Below, piece by piece: positions 1 through 5,448 of a DNA stretch of 5,537 nt. Within the stretch, counting starts at the first letter, position 1, and every line of letters starts with the position of its first letter. The notes beneath the pieces were generated by a model. That model had not been told where the DNA came from. It did no database searches and saw nothing but the letters and a program-made list of their open reading frames with translations. This DNA comes from Pseudomonadota bacterium (lineage in GTDB: Bacteria > Myxococcota > Polyangia > GCA-2747355 > JACKDQ01): the NCBI GenBank assembly GCA_030591195.1, contig JAUVBO010000274.1:1-5537 (forward strand), given 5' to 3'. The position numbers and the translations under genes were made by a program.

Positions 1-771
1 ACGCCCTATTTCTACACCGCCCAGTTCGGCCGCTTCCCCGAGCGGCAGCTGGGCCTGCTGTGCAGCGGGATGCTCTTCTTCAACGACCTCGAGCTCGAGT
101 ACGCGGCGACGCTGAGCAACGGCCGCGGGCCGACGGCGACGCTGATCGATCACGACAAGGACAAGGCGGTTGGGGGCAGGGTCGCCCTGTCGGGCCAGGG
201 ATTATTGAGCTGGAAGATCGGCCTGTCGGTCTATTCCGGTCGCTACTCCGACTACAAGCAGCGGCTCGCCTTCTCGTCCGACCCGGACGAGCCCTCCTTC
301 GACATCATCGAGGAGACCACCATCGCCGCGCGCGAGACGGCCGCGGGCGCCGACCTGCGCCTGGACTACGGGCCGCTGACATTTCTCGCCGAGGGGATGG
401 CGCTCTGGACCTTCTACGAGGACGGCAAGCGACCGTCGTTGACGCCGGCCGGCGCGCCGCCGACGGGCGAGCGGGCGGCCGACAGCGTCGCCTGGGGCGC
501 CTACGGGGTGGTGGCCTACAAGCTGCCGCTCTCCGTGGGGCTCCAGCCGTTCGTGCGGATCGGCACCTCGAACCCGAACGATGCGCTCGATCACCAGCAG
601 ATCCTCGAGGTTGCTGGCGGGCTCAACTGGCGGATCACCGACCAGGTCCTCTGGCGCGCCGAGTACTCGCTCTATGACTGGCTCGACGAGCCCGAGGAGC
701 TGTCGCTGTTTGGCTCGCCCGGTGAGATCCACGTCTTCATCACCCAGCTCGCGGTGTCGTTCTCCAGCTAG
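1..771 (+). CDS. Porin-like outer-membrane beta-barrel protein, 5' partial
   Basis: The reading frame is open from base 1 to a TAG at 769-771, giving the last 256 residues of a longer protein; the start and signal peptide lie before the window. The sequence alternates hydrophobic and polar residues in short strands separated by Asp/Gly/Pro-rich loops. It has many Tyr, Phe and Trp residues and only one cysteine, as in an outer-membrane beta-barrel. Near the visible start, a strand following the stretch RQLGLLCSGM and ending in LSNGRGP resembles the family of phosphate-selective (OprP/OprO) and DcaP-like porins, where an asparagine-glycine-rich turn follows a Tyr-containing strand. The last strand ends in LAVSFSS, so the usual terminal aromatic residue is three places in from the end. 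The role would be solute passage across the outer membrane; the substrate cannot be told. It lies 121 bases upstream of the ferredoxin gene on the same strand and may or may not be cotranscribed with it. Confidence 0.75.
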   Translation, partial: TPYFYTAQFGRFPERQLGLLCSGMLFFNDLELEYAATLSNGRGPTATLIDHDKDKAVGGRVALSGQGLLSWKIGLSVYSGRYSDYKQRLAFSSDPDEPSFDIIEETTIAARETAAGADLRLDYGPLTFLAEGMALWTFYEDGKRPSLTPAGAPPTGERAADSVAWGAYGVVAYKLPLSVGLQPFVRIGTSNPNDALDHQQILEVAGGLNWRITDQVLWRAEYSLYDWLDEPEELSLFGSPGEIHVFITQLAVSFSS

Positions 772-789
772 AGCGCTGGCTGTGCGCTC
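771..789 (+). terminator. Possible hairpin directly after the porin-like gene
   Basis: A perfect 6-base inverted repeat, GAGCGC at 771-776 and GCGCTC at 784-789 with a 7-base loop, begins on the last base of the stop codon. No T-tract follows, so it is not a classical intrinsic terminator. It could attenuate transcription into the next gene or protect the 3' end of the mRNA. In GC-rich DNA a stem this short can also arise by chance. Confidence 0.22.
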
Positions 790-892
790 GGCTGGTGCTG
801 CGCCACGGTCGCCCGATGATCTTCCGCTGATGATCCCTGCGGACGTGCGCCGAGCCGCTGCGCTGGTATATTTGATGGCTCGGTAGCTCTGC

Positions 893-1915
893 ATGAACCG
901 GATCGCGCTCGCACGACGGGTCAGCCAGACCCTCTGCTTCATCCTGATCGTCTTTGGCGGCTTTCTCTTCGTGCGCCCGCTCGATCACGGCCAGGCGGAG
1001 ATCGTCGACGAGTCGGGCTACGGCGGCAAGTACGAGCGTGGCCGCGGCGTGCGCTGGGTCGAGCGCGAGCCGGTCCGGGTCGATGCTTACCTGCCGGCGA
1101 CCTCCTGCTACTACCAGCACAAGGGGATGTTCACTGGCTGCAGCCTGGCGTTCCTCGCCGAGCACCTGACCTGGCTCACCCCCGTGGTCGAGATCGTGCC
1201 CCACCTGCTGCTGCTGCTGTTGTTGATGTTCGCCGCTGGCCGCCTCTGGTGCGGCTGGGTCTGCCCGTTCGGCTTCCTCGGCGACCTGCTAACCGGGCTG
1301 CGCAAGCTGATCGGCCTCGACCACCTACAGCTGCCGCGCAGCGCCCGTGAGGCCCTGGTCTGGACCAAGTACCTGCTGCTGTTGTCGAGCCTGACGATGT
1401 CGATCCTCGGCGCGGTGCCAGCCCTCTCCGGCTCCCGGGGCGATCTGTTGCTGCCCTTCTGCCAGGTCTGCGTCGGCAAGATCGTCTCGCCCTTGCTCTC
1501 GGGGGCGTCGATCTGCTGGACCAACTTCCGCACCGTCACCAGCACCGTGCTGACGATCCTCGGCTTCCTCGCCCTCGGTGCACTGGTGCTGTCGTTCTTT
1601 GTCCGGCGGCTCTACTGCCGGATTTGCCCGATCGGCGGGCTGAGCGCGCCGTTCAACCGCTACGGGATGGCGGCGCTGCACAAGCGCGCGCGCAAGTGCA
1701 CCCGCTGCGGGGCCTGCGCCCGCGTCTGCCCGGTGGACAACCTGACGGTGTTCGAGGGCGACCGCGACGGGCCGGTCAGCGCCTGCGAGTGCACCATGTG
1801 CCTGCGCTGCGTCGAGTCCTGCCCCGAGCCCGACTGCCTCGAGCGGACCTTCCTCGGCAAGCGGGTCGTGGCGTCGGCGGCGAGGGACAAGCGCACGGAG
1901 CGAGTGAGACGATGA
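893..1915 (+). CDS. NapH-type membrane protein with two [4Fe-4S] ferredoxin motifs
   Basis: This 340-residue protein is a membrane-bound electron carrier of the NapH/NosR/CcoG-like class. It has four predicted helices: about 11-28, 101-118, 158-176 and 217-237. The basic N-terminus places both termini in the cytoplasm. C120-GWV-C124-P follows helix 2, and C242-RI-C245-P (CX2CP, not CX3CP) follows helix 4. Two ferredoxin motifs of form CX2CX2CX3CP follow: C269/C272/C275/C279 and C300/C303/C306/C310. Each can bind a [4Fe-4S] cluster. C72, C83, C190/C193 (a CX2C pair) and C208 fall in loops predicted to be periplasmic. The ATG at 893 is chosen because an in-frame ATG at 875 runs into a stop after three codons. 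There is no clear ribosome binding site. An AT-rich patch (TATATT, 867-872) is a possible -10 element without a convincing -35. The gene overlaps the next by ATGA. The electron source and partner are inferred, not shown. Confidence 0.9.
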   Translation: MNRIALARRVSQTLCFILIVFGGFLFVRPLDHGQAEIVDESGYGGKYERGRGVRWVEREPVRVDAYLPATSCYYQHKGMFTGCSLAFLAEHLTWLTPVVEIVPHLLLLLLLMFAAGRLWCGWVCPFGFLGDLLTGLRKLIGLDHLQLPRSAREALVWTKYLLLLSSLTMSILGAVPALSGSRGDLLLPFCQVCVGKIVSPLLSGASICWTNFRTVTSTVLTILGFLALGALVLSFFVRRLYCRICPIGGLSAPFNRYGMAALHKRARKCTRCGACARVCPVDNLTVFEGDRDGPVSACECTMCLRCVESCPEPDCLERTFLGKRVVASAARDKRTERVRR

Positions 1916-3237
1916 GCCCCCGCTGCACCTCGATCAAGCACCCGATTCCCGAGCGGCGCTTCGTCGCCGCCTCCGAGCGTCTCGACCTCCGAGCGGCCTA
2001 CGATCGCGCGGCGCGGGCCACGGTGGAGCGAATCGCCGCGGCGGGTGGTGATGGCCGACCGCGAGCGATGAAGGCCTTCGACAGCCTGCTGGTCGACGAC
2101 TGGCGGCGTGAGGAGATCGAGCGCTCCGGGCGCCCGGTGGTCGGCTATTTCTGCAACTTCGTCCCCGACGAGCTGATCCTCGCGGCCGGGGCGATCCCGC
2201 TGCGGCTCGAGCTCGGCGAGAGCCAGGCCGTCGAGGCTGGCGCGCGGCTGCTGCCCACCGACACCTGCCCTGAGATCAAGGCGATCGTCGGCGCCGAGCT
2301 CGGCGGGTTGCCCTACGTCGCGCGCGCCGACCTGCTGGTGGTGCCGACCTCCTGCGACGGCAAGCGCAAGCTGGCCACCCTGCTCGGCGATCGGCGGGAG
2401 GTCTTCTCGCTGCACCTGCCCCACTCCCAGCGGGGCGGGGATCTGCGGCGGCGGGGGGGGGGCGGGGCGTCGATCTGGCTGGAGCAGCTGCGTGCGCTGG
2501 TCAAGCGCACGGAGAAGCTCTCGGGCCAGCGGGTGCGACGGGGCACCCTCGCCGCGGCGGTCTCGTTGATCAACCGGCGCAGCGCCGCCCAGCGACGGCT
2601 GCAGCAGCTGAGGCTCACCGCGGGCCCCGGGGCGCTCTCCGGGCGGGACATGTTCCTGGTGATGCAGGCGAGCTTCATCGCCGATCCGGCCTGGTGGGTC
2701 GAGCGGGTCGAGGAGCTGATCACCGAGCTGGCCGCCGCCAAGGACGGCGCCGGCCGGGCCGATCGATCCGAGGGCCCGCTGCGGGTGCTGCTCACCGGCT
2801 CGCCGGTGTTCTTCCCCGATCTCTCGTTGCTCGACCTGATCGAGGACAGCGGCGGCGAGATCGTCGCCGACGAGCTCTGCTCGGGAACCCAGCGGCTCTA
2901 CAGCCCGGCGGTGGTGGACGAGCGGACCAAGGGTGGGCTGATCCGTGCCGCCGCCGAGCGGACCCTGCTGCCCTGCACCTGCCCCTGCTTCGTCGAGAGC
3001 GACCACCGGATCGATCGGCTGCTCGAGCTCGCCAGCCAGAGCCGCGCCGATGGCGTGGTCTACCACACCCTGCGCCTCTGTCAGCTCTACGACCTCGAGC
3101 ACCTGCGCGTCAGCGAGGTGCTGCGGGGGCGGGGGCTGCCGGTGCTTCAGCTGCACACGGAGATGCAGGGTGGCGCCGGCCAGGCGGTGCTGAAGAACCG
3201 GCTCGAGGCGTTCTACGAGATGCTCGGCGACAGCTGA
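1912..3237 (+). CDS. 2-hydroxyacyl-CoA dehydratase / double-cubane-cluster family protein (BcrC/BadD/HgdB type)
   Basis: This 441-residue, probably cytoplasmic protein has the hallmarks of the D-component-like superfamily. These are YFCNFVPDELILAAGAIPLRL-type sequence around C81, DTCPEIKAIVG (C119), VPTSCDGKRKL (C148), LLTGSPVFF then a Glu/Gly-rich stretch to ELCSGTQRLY (C323), a CTCPC cluster (C355, C357, C359), LRLCQLYDLE (C390), and a C-terminal NRLEAFYEML. In known members such cysteines hold a [4Fe-4S] or double-cubane [8Fe-9S] cluster used to dehydrate 2-hydroxyacyl-CoAs, reduce benzoyl-CoA, or (DCCP) reduce small molecules. This protein is a single chain of near-normal length with no CoA-specific feature I can name, and the many cysteines favour a DCCP-like role. 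The ATG at 1912 overlaps the stop of the ferredoxin gene (ATGA), implying translational coupling; GGAG at 1897-1900 is a weak, distant ribosome site. A run of ten G interrupts the gene at 2453-2462, with the frame kept. No ATPase activase gene is adjacent. Confidence 0.88.
   Translation: MSPRCTSIKHPIPERRFVAASERLDLRAAYDRAARATVERIAAAGGDGRPRAMKAFDSLLVDDWRREEIERSGRPVVGYFCNFVPDELILAAGAIPLRLELGESQAVEAGARLLPTDTCPEIKAIVGAELGGLPYVARADLLVVPTSCDGKRKLATLLGDRREVFSLHLPHSQRGGDLRRRGGGGASIWLEQLRALVKRTEKLSGQRVRRGTLAAAVSLINRRSAAQRRLQQLRLTAGPGALSGRDMFLVMQASFIADPAWWVERVEELITELAAAKDGAGRADRSEGPLRVLLTGSPVFFPDLSLLDLIEDSGGEIVADELCSGTQRLYSPAVVDERTKGGLIRAAAERTLLPCTCPCFVESDHRIDRLLELASQSRADGVVYHTLRLCQLYDLEHLRVSEVLRGRGLPVLQLHTEMQGGAGQAVLKNRLEAFYEMLGDS
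2432..2467 (+). other. G-rich tract with a G10 run inside the dehydratase-like gene
   Basis: GGGG (2432-2435), GGGG (2437-2440), ten consecutive G (2453-2462) and GGGG (2464-2467) lie on the coding strand within 36 bases. The G10 run can supply more than one G-tract, so the segment meets the usual pattern for a four-stranded G-quadruplex with one 12-base loop. It encodes an Arg/Gly-rich surface-like insert (RRRGGGG, about residues 179-185) between a predicted strand and helix. A single-base slip in the G10 run would abolish everything downstream of about residue 183. Confidence 0.55.
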
Positions 3238-3249
3238 GCAGAGCGACCA

Positions 3250-3894
3250 TCAAGCGGCTTCATCGGGTGGCTCGTCGGTCTCCGCGCCCTTGGGGCGACG
3301 GTGGCTCACGCGCCACAGCAGCCAGCCGATCACCAGCAACAAGGGCAGGGCGGCCAGCAGGTAGAGGCCGCCCCGGCCGCTGGTTCGTCGCACGAGCTTG
3401 ACCTGGCCGACGTCGATCCACTTGCGGTCGGGGCCACGCCGGAGATCGACCACGAGGTCGATGCCCGCGGGCAGGGGGAGCCCTTTGGCGCGCAGGGTGA
3501 GCTTCAGCGGATAACGCTGGGATGCGGCACTCTCGGCGCGGGTGAGGGTGGCGTCGAAGGAGGTGCGGTCTCCGGGGATCAATCGGGTTACGCGGGCCGG
3601 GCGGACCTCGCCTCGGCAGGCATCGCTCTTGACCGAGAGTCGCAACCCCTTAAGCTCTGTCTCCGAGACGTTGCGGACGGTGACGCGTATCTTCTTTGGT
3701 ACCCTGGTCGGTAGCCCGATCACGGAGGGGCCAGGATCGACGGCGACGAAGCGCGTCAGATCGACGCGGTCGTCTCCCTTGCCGCAGCTCAGGTTGGCTG
3801 TGAACCCGAGGAGCGGGAGCAGGAGGCGGGCTATGCAGGTTCGAAGCAGCACCGCGATTATTCTGCGGCGTGCCGCCGAGGTGTCAAGCGGCAC
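3250..3894 (-). CDS. Membrane-anchored extracytoplasmic protein of unknown function
   Basis: I do not recognise this family. The 214-residue product has a basic, then hydrophobic N-terminus (about 9-36) that looks like a signal peptide, and a Cys at 37 (ANLSC) that does not fit the lipobox because Asn sits at -3. The middle (about 62-168) alternates beta-strand-like segments such as KIRVTVRNVSETEL and YPLKLTLRAKGLPLP. This suggests an Ig-like/NEW3-type domain, but that is a shape argument only. A single helix (about 177-196) is followed by RVSHRRPKG and an acidic tail, as in a type I membrane protein with most of its mass outside the cytoplasm. The start is uncertain: the longest frame uses a GTG at 3894-3892, and another GTG at 3852-3850 would give a more compact signal peptide (200 residues). 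Neither has a good ribosome site. The 3' end converges on the dehydratase-like gene with only 12 bases between stops. Confidence 0.72.
   Translation of the reverse strand: MPLDTSAARRRIIAVLLRTCIARLLLPLLGFTANLSCGKGDDRVDLTRFVAVDPGPSVIGLPTRVPKKIRVTVRNVSETELKGLRLSVKSDACRGEVRPARVTRLIPGDRTSFDATLTRAESAASQRYPLKLTLRAKGLPLPAGIDLVVDLRRGPDRKWIDVGQVKLVRRTSGRGGLYLLAALPLLLVIGWLLWRVSHRRPKGAETDEPPDEAA
3821..3826 (+). promoter_or_regulatory. Strong ribosome binding site (AGGAGG) for the ankyrin lipoprotein
   Basis: A perfect AGGAGG lies six bases before the ATG at 3833. It decides the start of the ankyrin gene: the same frame is open back to 3542, but that upstream part reads through the opposite-strand gene and has no protein-like character. 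It is the only consensus Shine-Dalgarno I found for any gene in the window. Confidence 0.75.
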
Positions 3895-4498
3895 TGCGCT
3901 GGTCGCGCTGCTCGCCGTGTCCTCAGCCTGCCAGCGATCGGCTCAGACGAGCCCGCTGCCCCCGGGGGCACCGCCGATCCTCCGCGCCGTGGCCAGCGGT
4001 GACCTGCTGGCCCTCGACCGGCTGACGGCCAAGGCCAAGGGCAAGGCGGTGCGCCAGCGCGGTCCCCACGGCTGGACCGCGCTGCACGTGGCGGCGATCT
4101 TCGGCCGAGAGGTTGCCGCCAGTCGCTTGCTCGAGCGCGGCGCCCCCGCGAGCCCGGTGGACCAGGTCGGGATGACGCCCCTTCACTGGGCCGCTCGCAA
4201 GGGTCACGCCTCGCTGGTGGCGCTGCTGATCGCTCGGCGGGCCGACCCGATGGCTCGCAACAAGCTCGACATGACCCCGCTGCACGAGGCTCGGACCCGC
4301 AAGGTCGCCGAGCTGCTGATCAAGGCCGGCTCATCGCTTCAAGCGCGTGACATCGACGGCATGACTCCACTACACATCGCCGCCAGTCGCGAGGTCGCTC
4401 AGTACCTGATCGAGCAGGGCGCCCGCGTGGATGCCAAGTCGAGAGACGGGCGCACGCCGCTGACCATGCCACCGACGGTGCGGCCGCGGCTCGAATGA
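3833..4498 (+). CDS. Ankyrin-repeat lipoprotein
   Basis: This 221-residue protein starts at the ATG behind AGGAGG. Residues 1-33 form a lipoprotein signal: a basic start, the hydrophobic stretch ALVALLAV, then SSA-C33, which fits the loose lipobox pattern. After a Pro-rich linker comes a capping helix pair (about 48-66), then ankyrin repeats at about 79-111 (WTALHVAA), 112-144 (MTPLHWAA), 145-173 (MTPLHEAR), 174-203 (MTPLHIAA) and a terminal half-repeat from 204 (RTPL). Repeats 3 and 4 are 29-30 residues instead of 33, having lost the GH turn between helices. Ankyrin repeats bind partner proteins and have no catalytic residues; this one would act in the periplasm, tethered to a membrane. It overlaps the next gene by ATGA, so it is probably made together with the SafE-like membrane protein and may bind it or a partner of it (inference). 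Its promoter, if it has its own, must lie inside the minus-strand gene. Confidence 0.87.
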   Translation: MQVRSSTAIILRRAAEVSSGTALVALLAVSSACQRSAQTSPLPPGAPPILRAVASGDLLALDRLTAKAKGKAVRQRGPHGWTALHVAAIFGREVAASRLLERGAPASPVDQVGMTPLHWAARKGHASLVALLIARRADPMARNKLDMTPLHEARTRKVAELLIKAGSSLQARDIDGMTPLHIAASREVAQYLIEQGARVDAKSRDGRTPLTMPPTVRPRLE

Positions 4499-5127
4499 AC
4501 CCCTGGGCCGCGACCCTGACCGGGCTGCTGCTCGGCCTGACCTCCGGCAGCCATTGCTTCTGGAGCTGTGCCTCGGTGATGGGGCCCTATCTGGTGGCAG
4601 TCTCGCCCGAGGCCTCGGCTGCTCGTTGGTCGTCGGTGGGCGCCACCCTCCGCGTGGTCGGCTGGTACAACCTCGGCCGGCTGATCGCCTACCTCACCGT
4701 CGGCGCGCTGGTGGCGCTCTTTGCCCGCTGGGAGCTCGCCCTGCCCGGCTGGGCCCAGGGCGTGGCGCGCCTGGCCGCGGCGGCGATGTTGCTCGTCTCG
4801 TTGATCAGGCCGTCGACGAGCCAACGTTGCTGGCGTCACGGCGAGCGCGCGGCCGGAGCGCTGTTGCTCGGGGTGGCTCAGGGGATCAGCCCCTGCCCGC
4901 CGTTCATCGCCGCCGTCGGCCTCGGCTTGCAGGCCTCGGGCGCGGTCAGCGCGTTGCTGCTCTTCGTGGCGCTGTTCGTCGGCACCTCCCTCTACACCCT
5001 GCCGCTGGCCTTCGTCGAGCCGATACGCCGGCGCCGGTGGTTGAGCTGGGCGATGAGGGCCATCGGTCTGTTGATCTGCGCGCACCTGATAGCCGTCGGG
5101 GTCACGGCCATCACTGGGGGGCGGTAA
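4495..5127 (+). CDS. SafE/CcdA-like six-helix membrane protein (TauE/SafE, UreH_2-like)
   Basis: This 210-residue protein is almost entirely hydrophobic, with about six predicted helices (roughly 7-32, 54-76, 85-105, 118-143, 147-170, 186-206) arranged as two similar halves. The first half carries GLLLGLTSGSHC-FWS-C (C21, C25) at helix 1, and the second carries GVAQGISPCPPF (C134) at helix 4, then FVGTSLYTLPLAF. These match the short proteins often annotated as sulfite exporter TauE/SafE, related to the CcdA/DsbD transmembrane domain, in which one Cys in helix 1 and one in helix 4 pass reducing equivalents across the membrane. C112 and C195 are the only other cysteines. Whether this protein moves electrons, a metal or a sulfur compound cannot be decided; the annotation 'sulfite exporter' is a family label only. 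The start ATG lies in the stop of the ankyrin gene (ATGA) and has no ribosome site of its own, so translation is probably coupled. Confidence 0.85.
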   Translation: MNPWAATLTGLLLGLTSGSHCFWSCASVMGPYLVAVSPEASAARWSSVGATLRVVGWYNLGRLIAYLTVGALVALFARWELALPGWAQGVARLAAAAMLLVSLIRPSTSQRCWRHGERAAGALLLGVAQGISPCPPFIAAVGLGLQASGAVSALLLFVALFVGTSLYTLPLAFVEPIRRRRWLSWAMRAIGLLICAHLIAVGVTAITGGR

Positions 5128-5361
5128 GCAAATTCAGCCCGTGCAGACCCCGGTGCTGTCCTTTGTGTGCATGCCTCGCCCGCCACCGTGGGCGCCGCTC
5201 ACCGGCCCCGTGCACGCCTCTCGGCGGAAAAACGTCTGGTTTCGTCAGATCGCGACACAAGGGTCGGTGGCATACACATTGCTTTGTTTGTGCAAGCAGT
5301 GAGGAGGCACGCGGCAGGCAAGGCTGCCGGAGACTCCAAGGAGATCGAACCAGACAGATTC
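5128..5361. other. Intergenic stretch without a recognisable gene
   Basis: This stretch follows the SafE-like gene and looks less GC-rich than the coding DNA. Open frames cross it on both strands, but their translations are Arg/Ser/Cys-rich and unlike proteins. Two short hairpins are visible. One is at 5188-5202 (GTGGGC, loop GCC, GCTCAC, one G-T pair). The other is at 5312-5329 (CGGCAG, 6-base loop, CTGCCG). Neither has a T-tract; the first could serve as a weak transcription end. An AT-richer patch around 5266-5292 is where a promoter facing right might sit, but I see no convincing -35/-10 pair. No tRNA or known riboswitch pattern was recognised. Confidence 0.5.
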
Positions 5362-5434
5362 AACGGCCGCTGTCGTCGTCGTCGACTAGCCTCATCTCCC
5401 GAACGCCCAGAGGTACACCCACTCCGCTGGCGGC
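5362..5434 (+). repeat. 73-base direct repeat, copy 1 (103-base period)
   Basis: Bases 5362-5434 match 5465-5537 at a constant offset of 103, with five single-base differences (5368, 5376, 5410, 5428, 5433), so 68 of 73 are identical and there are no gaps. The core around GACTAGCCTCATCTCCCGAA is unchanged. The preceding 30 bases do not match the corresponding bases before copy 2, so the left border of the repeat is real. A (GTC)4 run lies at 5372-5383. Confidence 0.9.
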
Positions 5435-5448
5435 GACGGCAGATGGCC
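5365..5448. other. Imperfect inverted repeat spanning repeat copy 1
   Basis: CTGTCGTCGTCGTC (5370-5383) can pair with GGCGGCGACGGCAG (5429-5442) over 14 positions, 11 Watson-Crick and three G-T. After a small internal bulge, GGCC at 5365-5368 pairs with GGCC at 5445-5448. The loop is about 45 bases. As RNA this would be an 18-pair hairpin enclosing most of the repeat. For copy 2 only the inner part of the right arm is in the window, and one difference there (5536) removes a pair, so copy 2 does not show compensatory change. Confidence 0.4.

Noticed and set aside
1660..3156. A 498-codon open frame on the minus strand opposite the dehydratase-like gene
   Set aside because: It is the antisense shadow of a GC-rich gene. 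The plus strand has clear family motifs throughout, whereas this frame is Arg/Gln/Gly/Pro-rich with no recognisable domain.
3238..3249. Bidirectional terminator between the convergent genes
   Set aside because: Only 12 bases separate the stop codons. There is no convincing stem with T-tracts across the junction.
2694..3401. A 235-codon plus-strand frame crossing the end of the dehydratase-like gene
   Set aside because: The translation is dominated by Arg, Gly and Ala and runs out of frame through a well-supported gene; it is typical GC-rich read-through.
3542..3832. Upstream extension of the ankyrin gene to an ATG at 3542
   Set aside because: The extra 97 residues lie opposite the minus-strand gene, are Ser/Arg-rich and unlike a protein, and would bury the signal peptide. 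The AGGAGG before 3833 fixes the start.
5362..5448. Integron attC site, suggested by an imperfect hairpin of about 80 bases
   Set aside because: I found no GTTRRRY / RYYYAAC end motifs flanking the hairpin, and no integrase gene is visible.
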